A DNA stretch of 28,212 nucleotides from Myxococcales bacterium (lineage in GTDB: Bacteria > Myxococcota > Polyangia > Polyangiales > Polyangiaceae). Below are positions 17,192 to 24,404 of the stretch, in pieces. A program made the position numbers and the translations under genes. Positions within the stretch are counted from its first letter, which is position 1, and the number at the start of each line of letters is the position of its first letter. The notes under the pieces are model-generated. The model did no database searches. It had not been told where the DNA came from and saw only the letters and a list, made by a program, of their open reading frames with translations. The stretch spans positions 1 to 28,212 of the forward strand of contig PLXW01000035.1 in assembly GCA_003151595.1 (NCBI GenBank), given 5' to 3'.

Positions 17192-18387
17192 CGTCCGCGG
17201 ACGAGGATCGCGTGCACGCCGCAGAAACGGCGTACGCGGGGCCCGAGTACGGAACGGAGCTGAACGTGGGCGCGCTGGCGAGCGACCCGCATCTGGGAAT
17301 CACGCTGACGCGCCTGGCAGGCGAGGCCGGGCTCGAGCGCCCGATTCGCCATCCGCGCGTGCAGAAGAGCGGCCTGGCGCTGGCCGGACATTTCCACGGC
17401 GTCGTGCCGACGCGCGTGCAGGTGCTGGGCGAGACCGAGCTGGCCTACCTCGAAGCCATGAACGCCGACGCGCGCTCGAACGCGGCTCGCGGCTTCTTCT
17501 CCCTGGGGCTCTCGTGCGTCGTGGTCACCCACGCCGGCGAGACGCCGCGCGCGCTGGTGCAAGCCGCCGAGGCGACCGGCACTCCCCTCTTCGTCTCCAG
17601 CGAACGGTCGAGCAAGACGATCAACTCGATGCACGCGCTGCTCGACGATCGCCTCGCGCCGACGACGCAGCTTCACGGCGTGCTGGTCGACGTATTCGGC
17701 ATCGGCCTCCTCTTGCTGGGCAAGAGCGGCATCGGAAAGAGCGAGTGCGCGCTGGAGCTCGTCCTTCGCGGGCACCGCCTGGTGGCCGACGACGTCGTGC
17801 GCTGCGAGTGGCGGCCGCCGGGGATGATCTTCGGCGGACCCGCGGACCTCCTTCGCCATCACATCGAAGTGCGCGGGCTCGGCGTCCTCAACATCAAGGA
17901 CCTCTTCGGCGTCACCAGCGTCAACGAGCGGAAGCGAATCGACGTCGTCGTGCGGCTCGCCGAGTGGAGCGACAAGGACGAGTACGACCGCCTCGGCGTC
18001 GGCGATCAGACGCACACCATCCTGGGGCAAGCGATCCGCATGCTCACCGTCCCGGTGCGACCGGGGCGCGACATGGGGTCGATCCTGGAGATCGCCGCGC
18101 GCAACGAGCTGCTGCGGCGCGCGGGGAAAGACAGCGCGCGCGCCTTCATCGAGCGCGTGGAGGCCACGCTTCATCAGCGCATTCACCCGGCCGATCCGGA
18201 GTCGATGGCAGGTCCGGTCGACGATCTGATCGCGCCCCACAAATCGCCCCCGCTCGGCGCGCCGTCGCACGAGGCGAAGCACAAGGTGCCGACCACGACG
18301 TGGGTCTCGTCGGGTCACGACAAGTCGAGCGCGACGGAGAGCTCGGCGTGGATCCCCGCCGTGCGCCCGAAGCGAGACGAAGGATGA
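17188..18387 (+). CDS. hprK: HPr(Ser) kinase/phosphorylase
   Basis: 399 aa against ~310 for Bacillus-type HprK. It phosphorylates and dephosphorylates HPr on a serine. The core motifs are present: catalytic His in LHGVLVD (H163), Walker A GKSGIGKS (178-185), ADD (200-202), the family signature EVRGLGVLNIKDLFG (227-241), and the C-terminal VPVRPGRDM region (288-296). A ~25-residue N-terminal extension and a Pro/His/Ser-rich tail of ~60 residues beyond the core (from about 340) account for the additional length. The tail looks disordered. It overlaps ptsN and rapZ by 4 nt each. Its substrate site is present in the HPr encoded at 19424. Confidence 0.96.
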   Translation: MTSADEDRVHAAETAYAGPEYGTELNVGALASDPHLGITLTRLAGEAGLERPIRHPRVQKSGLALAGHFHGVVPTRVQVLGETELAYLEAMNADARSNAARGFFSLGLSCVVVTHAGETPRALVQAAEATGTPLFVSSERSSKTINSMHALLDDRLAPTTQLHGVLVDVFGIGLLLLGKSGIGKSECALELVLRGHRLVADDVVRCEWRPPGMIFGGPADLLRHHIEVRGLGVLNIKDLFGVTSVNERKRIDVVVRLAEWSDKDEYDRLGVGDQTHTILGQAIRMLTVPVRPGRDMGSILEIAARNELLRRAGKDSARAFIERVEATLHQRIHPADPESMAGPVDDLIAPHKSPPLGAPSHEAKHKVPTTTWVSSGHDKSSATESSAWIPAVRPKRDEG

Positions 18388-19427
18388 CCGTCGCGCGCAA
18401 GCCCACCGTCGTCGTCGTCAGCGGCCTCTCCGGCGCGGGGAAGTCGACGGCGTTGCGCGCGCTCGAAGATCTCGGGTTCTTCTGCACCGACAACCTGCCG
18501 ACGGTGCTCGCGCCGCAAGCGGTCGCTCTCTGCGAGCACGGCGGCATGACACGCGTGGCGCTCGGGATCGACGTGCGCGTGCGCGCGTTCCTGGGCGAGT
18601 TCGGCAACGTCATCGCCATGCTGGAGAACGGCGGGCAGCGCGACGTCCAGGTGATCTTCCTCGACGCCAGCGACGAGTCGCTCCTGCGACGCTTCAGCGA
18701 GACGCGCCGCCCTCACCCGCTCAACGCCGACGGCGGCGCCCCCGGTTCGCGCGAAGGGACGATCGCCGTCCTCGAAGGGGTCACGCTCGAACGCGAACGC
18801 CTCGCGCCTCTCCGCGCGCGGGCCACGCACATCATCGACACGACGCGCCTCTCGGTGCACGAGCTCCGTCGCACGATCATCCAGGCGTTCGGCCCCGCGT
18901 CAGGCGGCGCGCCGCGGATGGTCACGCGCATGGTGTCGTTCGGCTTCAAGTACGGGACGCCCATGGACGCCGACCTCGTGCTCGACGTCCGCTTCCTCGA
19001 CAACCCGTACTTCGTCCCCGAGCTGAAGAACCTGCCGGGGACCGATCCCGCGGTCATCACGTACGTGCTCAGCCTCCCCGAGACGAAGGAGCTCCTCGTT
19101 CGCACGCGCGAGCTGCTGGCGTTCGTGATGCCGAAGTACGAGCGCGAGGGGAAGAGCTACCTCACGATCGCGATCGGCTGCACCGGCGGTCGGCATCGGT
19201 CGGTCGTCCTGGCCGACGTGCTGGCCAAGTCGCTGGAGCCGGTGGCGCAGCAGCCGATCGTCGTCGTGCACCGTGACGTGGAGCGCCGCGATCACGTGCA
19301 AGGCTCGGCCCCCGCGGCCACCGAGATCCGCGACGCCGAGCCGCCGGCCGAGCACTCGTCGGTCTCGATGATCGAGCGCGTGGGGGTCACGCAGCACACG
19401 CCCGCCTCGCAGCGAGGGTTGCGATGA
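18384..19427 (+). CDS. rapZ: RNase adapter / P-loop protein RapZ (YvcJ family)
   Basis: 347 aa; the family is usually ~285-290. Walker A is GLSGAGKS (14-21). CTDNLP (34-39) and the RFSETRRPHPL segment (103-113) are standard. The C-terminal domain has MVTRMVSFGFKYGTPMDADLVLDVRFLDNPY (179-209) and IGCTGGRHRSV (264-274), the most conserved RapZ stretch. A ~55-residue tail with Glu/Ala/Ser follows and is not part of the family. In E. coli RapZ targets GlmZ RNA for cleavage by RNase E; whether that applies here is unknown. It sits between hprK and ptsH with 4-nt overlaps on both sides. Confidence 0.95.
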   Translation: MTVARKPTVVVVSGLSGAGKSTALRALEDLGFFCTDNLPTVLAPQAVALCEHGGMTRVALGIDVRVRAFLGEFGNVIAMLENGGQRDVQVIFLDASDESLLRRFSETRRPHPLNADGGAPGSREGTIAVLEGVTLERERLAPLRARATHIIDTTRLSVHELRRTIIQAFGPASGGAPRMVTRMVSFGFKYGTPMDADLVLDVRFLDNPYFVPELKNLPGTDPAVITYVLSLPETKELLVRTRELLAFVMPKYEREGKSYLTIAIGCTGGRHRSVVLADVLAKSLEPVAQQPIVVVHRDVERRDHVQGSAPAATEIRDAEPPAEHSSVSMIERVGVTQHTPASQRGLR

Positions 19428-19702
19428 GCGATCGCGCCGTCGGCAAGTTCATGATCGTCAACGCGCTCGGCCTCCACGCGCGCGCAGCGACGAAGCTCGT
19501 TCAGCTGGCGACGCGCTACCCGTGCGACGTCGAGGTCGCGCGGGAGGATCAGTCGGCGAACGGCAAGAGCGTGATGGGCGTGCTCCTTCTCTGTGGATCG
19601 AAGGGGACGGTCATCGAAGTGTCGGCGACGGGAGAGCGCGCGCAAGAGTGCGTCGATGCCATCGGTGAGCTCATCGCGAGCCGGTTCGGAGAGCCGTCGT
19701 GA
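19424..19702 (+). CDS. ptsH: Phosphocarrier protein HPr (NPr-like)
   Basis: 92 aa. The EI-dependent phosphorylation site is H18 in NALGLHARAATKLVQLA, and the HprK target is S49 in ANGKSVMGVLLL, both intact. HPr passes phosphate from EI to EIIA-Ntr; seryl phosphorylation by HprK would reduce that. Having both sites beside hprK supports dual control. The usual GS-rich turn and helix 3 (ECVDAIGELIASRFGE) are present. It overlaps rapZ (ATGA) and ptsI (GTGA) by 4 nt each. Confidence 0.96.
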   Translation: MSDRAVGKFMIVNALGLHARAATKLVQLATRYPCDVEVAREDQSANGKSVMGVLLLCGSKGTVIEVSATGERAQECVDAIGELIASRFGEPS

Positions 19703-21657
19703 CGATGCCGCCGCCCAGTCGCAAGCCGCCGGCAAGCCGCAAAGAATCCGGCGTTCCTAGCTCCAATCCGCCCGTCTCGCACCAGCGCATTCCGACCCCC
19801 GCGCCGTCGTCGCGGCCGCCGCCGTCGAGCGACGCGCCGGGCGCGATGCAGCCGATCATCCTCAAAGGCATCGCCGGCTCTCCAGGGCTCGCGGTCGGAC
19901 CGGCCGTCGTGCTCGACGACGTGCGCGAGGGGTACGCGCGGCGTCACATCCACGGCTATCAGGTCGAAGAAGAGATCACGCGTGTGCATCGCGCGGTCGA
20001 GGCGGCGAAAAAGAGCCTCATCGACGTCGCCGCGCGCCTCTCGACGACGGGGCCCGGGCGCGACAACGCGCCGATCCTCGAAGCGTACTTGCTCATGCTC
20101 AGCGATCCGATGCTCCACGAGCTGGTGGAGAAGAAGATCCGCGACGAGCGAAAGAACTCGGAGTGGGCCGTCGCCGCCTCGAGCGACGAGATCGCGAAGC
20201 TATTCGGCCCCGAAGAGCCGCTGCGCGGCGGCGACTCGTACATCCTCGAGCGACGCCACGACATCAAGTTCGTGAGCGATCGACTGCTGCGCGCGCTCTC
20301 GGGCGACGCTCACACGGCGATCCCGAGGCTCGAGCAGCCGGGCGTCGTCATCGCGCGCGATCTCTCGCCGGCCGACACGGCGGGCATGGTCCGCGAGCCG
20401 GCGATCGCGTTCGTGACCGAGATCGGAACGCGCACCAGCCACACGTCGATCATGGCCCGCGCGCTGGAGATCCCCGCGGTCGTCGGCGTGGCCGACGCGC
20501 TGCAAGCGGTGCGCAGCGGCGACATGGTCATCGTCGACGGCCTGCGCGGCGAGATGATCGTCCATCCCACCGACGCGATGATCGCCGACGCCCGCGAGCG
20601 CGCCGCGCGTCACCTCGCCTTCGCGCGCGGCCTCCTCACGGCGCGCGACCGCCCGTGCGTCACCGCCGACGGCGAGCCGGTGAGCCTCAAGGCGAACGTC
20701 GAGCTCCCGGCCGAAGCGATCCTCGCGCTCGATCACGGCGCCAACGGCATCGGCCTCTACCGCACCGAGTTCCTCTACATCGATCGCGCCACGCAGCCCG
20801 ACGAGCAAGAGCAGTACGAGCTGTATCGCGCGGTCATCGAGGCCGTCGCGCCGCGCCCGGTCGTCCTTCGCACGTTCGACATCGGCGGCGACAAGTTCGC
20901 CAGCACGTTCCAGCTCCCCGCCGAGATGAACCCCGCGCTCGGCCTCCGCGCCGTCCGCCTCGCGCTCGAGCGCCCCGACGTCTTCCTCACGCAGCTCCGG
21001 GCAATGGTCCGCGCCAGCGCGCACGGCGATCTCCGCATCATGATCCCGATGATCGCGAGCATCTTCGAGCTGCGCGCGGTGCGAAAGCTCCTCGAGCGCG
21101 CCATCCGCGAGGTGGCCGATCGCGGGCAGCCGCACGCCGCGAAGATCCCGCTTGGCATGATGATCGAGGTCCCCTCGGCGGCGATCATGGCCGACGTCTT
21201 CGCGCGCGAGGCCGAGTTCTTCAGCATCGGGACGAACGATCTCGTCCAGTACTCGCTGGCCATCGATCGCGCGAGCCGCACGCTGGCGCGCCTGGCATCT
21301 CCGTTCGATCCGTCGATCCTCCGCTTGATCAAGGGCGTGGTGCGCGCGGCCGAAGAGCGCGGGATCGGCGTGTCGCTGTGCGGCGCGATGGCGTCCGATC
21401 CGCTGGCCGCGGCGATCCTGGTGGGCCTCGGCATGCGCGATCTCTCGATGGAGGCCGCCGCCATCCCCGAGATCAAAGAAGCCCTGCGACGCGTCACGGT
21501 CACCGAGTGCGAGGCGACGGCGGAGGCCGCGCTCGCCTGCGACAGCGCCGACGCGGTCGAAGAGCTCGTGGCCCGGCAATTCGCCCCGCGTTTCTATGAC
21601 TTGCTCGAAGGCACGTACGCCGCCGACGCGCCGCCCGGCGCGTCGACCCCGACGTAG
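19699..21657 (+). CDS. ptsI: PTS enzyme I with N-terminal Pro/Ser-rich extension
   Basis: 652 aa against ~575 for typical enzyme I. It autophosphorylates with PEP and donates to HPr. The active His is in IGTRTSHTSIMARALEIPAVVG. The PEP-binding TIM barrel has GANGIGLYRTEFLY, MIPMIASIFELR, FSIGTNDLVQYSLAIDR and the catalytic Cys in SLCGAMASDP. The first ~48 residues (PPPSRKPPASRKESG and on to PPPSSDAPGAM) are low-complexity Pro/Ser. The next in-frame ATG that would remove them is at 19846 (MQPIILKGIAGSPG, a normal EI start), so the true start could be there. I keep the GTG at 19699 because of the 4-nt overlap with ptsH. ATG 19705 is a third option. Confidence 0.93.
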   Translation: MTMPPPSRKPPASRKESGVPSSNPPVSHQRIPTPAPSSRPPPSSDAPGAMQPIILKGIAGSPGLAVGPAVVLDDVREGYARRHIHGYQVEEEITRVHRAVEAAKKSLIDVAARLSTTGPGRDNAPILEAYLLMLSDPMLHELVEKKIRDERKNSEWAVAASSDEIAKLFGPEEPLRGGDSYILERRHDIKFVSDRLLRALSGDAHTAIPRLEQPGVVIARDLSPADTAGMVREPAIAFVTEIGTRTSHTSIMARALEIPAVVGVADALQAVRSGDMVIVDGLRGEMIVHPTDAMIADARERAARHLAFARGLLTARDRPCVTADGEPVSLKANVELPAEAILALDHGANGIGLYRTEFLYIDRATQPDEQEQYELYRAVIEAVAPRPVVLRTFDIGGDKFASTFQLPAEMNPALGLRAVRLALERPDVFLTQLRAMVRASAHGDLRIMIPMIASIFELRAVRKLLERAIREVADRGQPHAAKIPLGMMIEVPSAAIMADVFAREAEFFSIGTNDLVQYSLAIDRASRTLARLASPFDPSILRLIKGVVRAAEERGIGVSLCGAMASDPLAAAILVGLGMRDLSMEAAAIPEIKEALRRVTVTECEATAEAALACDSADAVEELVARQFAPRFYDLLEGTYAADAPPGASTPT

Positions 21658-21666
21658 CCTGCGCTC

Positions 21667-21681
21667 CGAAGCCACGCTTCG
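21667..21681. terminator. Short hairpin just after ptsI
   Basis: CGAAGC and GCTTCG form a perfect 6-bp stem around CAC, ten bases after the ptsI stop. It lacks a T tract. It may be an RNA 3'-end structure or a weak terminator of the PTS operon. Confidence 0.3.
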
Positions 21682-21750
21682 TAGCCGCGCGATCCGAAGA
21701 CAGTCCACAACGAGTCTCATCGCGTAGCGATCGTCTGCGCAGAAAAAGAA

Positions 21751-21769
21751 TCTCGATCGCGGATCGAGA
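21751..21769. promoter_or_regulatory. Perfect 8-bp inverted repeat between ptsI and the phosphatase gene
   Basis: TCTCGATC-GCG-GATCGAGA is preceded by the A-rich AGAAAAAGAA (21741-21750). Read on the minus strand it is a hairpin followed by TTCTTTTTCT, terminator-like, but no minus-strand gene enters from the right. On the plus strand it could be an operator for the 21867 gene or part of the ptsI 3' end. Confidence 0.35.
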
Positions 21770-21851
21770 CGCGCGTTCGTCACGCGACTCTCCCCCCACG
21801 ATCGCACGGCGACCCACCACGACGCCCGTCACTCGTCGTGCGAGTTGGTGT

Positions 21852-21858
21852 AGGAGGT
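21852..21858 (+). promoter_or_regulatory. Near-perfect Shine-Dalgarno sequence
   Basis: AGGAGGT lies eight bases before the ATG at 21867. It is the strongest ribosome binding site in the window, suggesting high translation of the phosphatase and support for this start. Confidence 0.85.
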
Positions 21859-21866
21859 GTCTCCCC

Positions 21867-24404
21867 ATGGGCCGTCTCTACAGGTCACGCCGCGATCCTC
21901 GCCAACGCGGCGGCGCGCTCCCCCGCATTCTCGCCGCCACGCTCGTCGTCGCAGGCGCAGCGCTCTTCGCTTCCAGCGCGGTCTCGAACACCGGCTGCAA
22001 CACCGACGCGGGCACTGCGCCGACGCCGATCTGCCCCGAGGGGCAATCGACCTGCGAGGTCCATCTCACTCTCCTTCATACCTCCGACATTCACTCGCGA
22101 CTCTTCGACTACAACCTCCTCATCGCGCAGACCGACGCCAACCTCGGCCTCGGCACCGTGGGCGAGACGAAGACCGTCGGCGGGATCGCGCGCATGGCCT
22201 ACGTCATCAATCGCGAGCGGGCGCGGAGCAATCGCGTGCTCCACCTCGACTCGGGCGACGTGTGGCAGGGCGCGCCGATCTTCAACTTCTTCAAGGGCGA
22301 GCCCGAAGTCCGGGCGATGAGCCAGCTGTTCCCCGACGCCATGGTCATCGGGAACCACGAGTACGACACCGGCGCGCTCAACGTGGCCACGCAGTTCCAG
22401 CACTGGTCGGACTTCCCCATCCTGGCCTCGAACTATCAGTTCTACAAAGTCGGCAATCCGGCCGCGACGCGTATGAGCACGTTGCTGAAGCCGTTCGAGA
22501 TCTTCACGCAGCAAGGTCTGCGCATCGCCGTCATCGGCATGGGGAACCTGTCGACGCTCGGCTCGCTCTTCAGTCAGCCGAACGGCCTTGGAATGGTGCC
22601 GCTCGACACCGCCGAGGTCGCGCAGACGTACATCGATCTCCTGCGCCCGTACGTCGACTTCGTCATCATTCTTTCGCACCTCGGGCTCGACGCCGACCAG
22701 AACATGGTCCGCTCGACGACCGGCGCGGACATCGTGCTCGGCGGTCACAATCACATCGTCATCAACCCGCCGCAGGTGCTGAACGACTGCACGGCAGACT
22801 CCGAGCACCCCGGGTACGTGTGGGCCGTTGATCCCAACGTCCCGTACGACCCGTCGCAGCTCCCGCCGCCGGTCGACAACACGGATCCGAAGCACCCCAT
22901 CCCGCTCCCCGATCCGACGAACCACCCGTACGAGTTCCAGCGGCCGTGCGTCCCGCGTCGGGTCATCATCGAGCACTCCGGCGCGTTCTCGAAATACGTC
23001 GGCCGCGACGATCTGATCCTCTCGAACGATCCGAACGAGGCGACGACGAGCGGTCACGCCGCCGATTACGATCCGAACGACGGCTTCGAGATCATCTCGA
23101 ACGAGTACCGCGTCTTCCCGATCGATCCGACCGTGCAGGAGGATCCGGCGATGGTGCAGCTCCTCCAGCCGTACAAGCAGGCGCTGGCCGAGACCGCCGA
23201 CCTCGACATTCTCGTCGGCTTCGCGCCGGCCTCGGTGAGTCGCACCGCGCCCCAAGGCGGCGACGCCGCACTGGGGAACGTGGTGGCGACCGCGATGTGG
23301 CTGCGCCTCGGGGTGCAGACCGACTTCTCGCTCACGAACACCACCGGCATCCGCACCGACATGAACCCGGGGCCGATCACGCTGGAGGAGATGTTCAACA
23401 TCTTCCCTTTCAACAACGCGATCACCAAGATGCAGCTGTCGGGGCTCGAGGTTCAGGAGCTTTTCGACTTCGTCGCGCGACGGAGCCAGGGTCGCGGGTG
23501 CGTGTCGCAGGCGCAGATCGCCGGCGCGCGCGTGCGGCTCGACTGCGCCGGATGCACGCGGCCCGACGCCGTCGGTCCGTGCGTGACCGACGACGACTGC
23601 GTCGGCGCCGCGCCCGGATCCTGTCAGCACGGCCAGTGCAACGTGCCGGCGTGCGCGGAACAGATCTTCATCGGACACCGCTCGTGCTCGGCCGACGCGG
23701 ACTGCGGCATCGGGGTGCCCAAGGGGACCTGCATCCAGAACGACTTCGGCGGCACCTGTCAGTGCGCTCAAGACTCCGACTGCGGGAAGCCGCTCACGCC
23801 CGGAATCTGCGACAAGCCTTCGACCGGCGGAATCGGCGCGTGCGGCGCGCCGATCGCGCTCGAGAACAGCTACCAGCTGGCGACGAGCGACTACCTCGCC
23901 GCCGGCGGCTCGGGCATGGTGGTCCTCAAGCGCAACACGACGCAGCAGAACACGATGATCCAGCAGCGCGACGCGCTCACCGATTATCTCCACCAGGGGA
24001 AGCCGTGCGGCTACTCACCGACGGCCGACGGTCCGAACGGCCTCGCGTCGTGCACCACCGACAAGGACTGCAACCCGTCGCCGATCACCGGCTACGTCTG
24101 CGCCTGTCCCGCTCACTCGCACGCCACCTCGGCTCCGTGCGAGACGACGTCCGAAGGGTGCGCCGTCACCTGCCAGAGCGATGCGGCGTGCACCGGGAAC
24201 TCGGGGCAGTGCGTGCTTCAGACGTGTCGTGATCAGGTGGCCGCGTTCCACGACGCCGTATGCGATCAGTCACCGAACCTCCAGGGGTGCCTGTCCGATC
24301 TCAACTCGTGCTCGCTCGCCGGCGAGGAGTGCAAATTCCTCTCGTGTGTCGACGCGACGATCGGCGCCTTGACTGACAACCGCGTGGAGATGGTCGGCCG
24401 ATGA
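21867..24404 (+). CDS. Exported UshA-type metallophosphatase/5'-nucleotidase with inserted Cys-rich modules
   Basis: 845 aa against ~550 for UshA. The N-terminus is basic, then hydrophobic (ILAATLVVAGAALFASSAVS); C44 in NTGC is a possible lipidation site. The calcineurin-like domain has all metal-ligand motifs: SDIH (D74, H76), DSGD (D131), GNHEYD (N163, H164), ILSHLG (H271) and GGHNH (H294, H296). A Pro-rich ~60-residue insert (304-364) precedes the family motif KYVGRDDL. The 5'-nucleotidase C-terminal domain starts near 467 (DAALGNVVATAM, FNNAITKMQLSG). It is interrupted by ~100 Cys-rich residues (560-659) before resuming at SYQLATSDYLAAGGSGM. Five C-x-x-D-x-x-C modules are seen: 572, 607 and 633 inside, 729 and 769 after. 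The substrate is probably nucleotides or other phosphoesters. It overlaps the next gene by 4 nt. Confidence 0.9.
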   Translation: MGRLYRSRRDPRQRGGALPRILAATLVVAGAALFASSAVSNTGCNTDAGTAPTPICPEGQSTCEVHLTLLHTSDIHSRLFDYNLLIAQTDANLGLGTVGETKTVGGIARMAYVINRERARSNRVLHLDSGDVWQGAPIFNFFKGEPEVRAMSQLFPDAMVIGNHEYDTGALNVATQFQHWSDFPILASNYQFYKVGNPAATRMSTLLKPFEIFTQQGLRIAVIGMGNLSTLGSLFSQPNGLGMVPLDTAEVAQTYIDLLRPYVDFVIILSHLGLDADQNMVRSTTGADIVLGGHNHIVINPPQVLNDCTADSEHPGYVWAVDPNVPYDPSQLPPPVDNTDPKHPIPLPDPTNHPYEFQRPCVPRRVIIEHSGAFSKYVGRDDLILSNDPNEATTSGHAADYDPNDGFEIISNEYRVFPIDPTVQEDPAMVQLLQPYKQALAETADLDILVGFAPASVSRTAPQGGDAALGNVVATAMWLRLGVQTDFSLTNTTGIRTDMNPGPITLEEMFNIFPFNNAITKMQLSGLEVQELFDFVARRSQGRGCVSQAQIAGARVRLDCAGCTRPDAVGPCVTDDDCVGAAPGSCQHGQCNVPACAEQIFIGHRSCSADADCGIGVPKGTCIQNDFGGTCQCAQDSDCGKPLTPGICDKPSTGGIGACGAPIALENSYQLATSDYLAAGGSGMVVLKRNTTQQNTMIQQRDALTDYLHQGKPCGYSPTADGPNGLASCTTDKDCNPSPITGYVCACPAHSHATSAPCETTSEGCAVTCQSDAACTGNSGQCVLQTCRDQVAAFHDAVCDQSPNLQGCLSDLNSCSLAGEECKFLSCVDATIGALTDNRVEMVGR

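Noticed and set aside
21885..23993. Minus-strand open frame of 702 codons opposite the phosphatase
   Set aside because: The plus-strand frame carries every metallophosphatase motif and an AGGAGGT site; the mirror frame is compositional.
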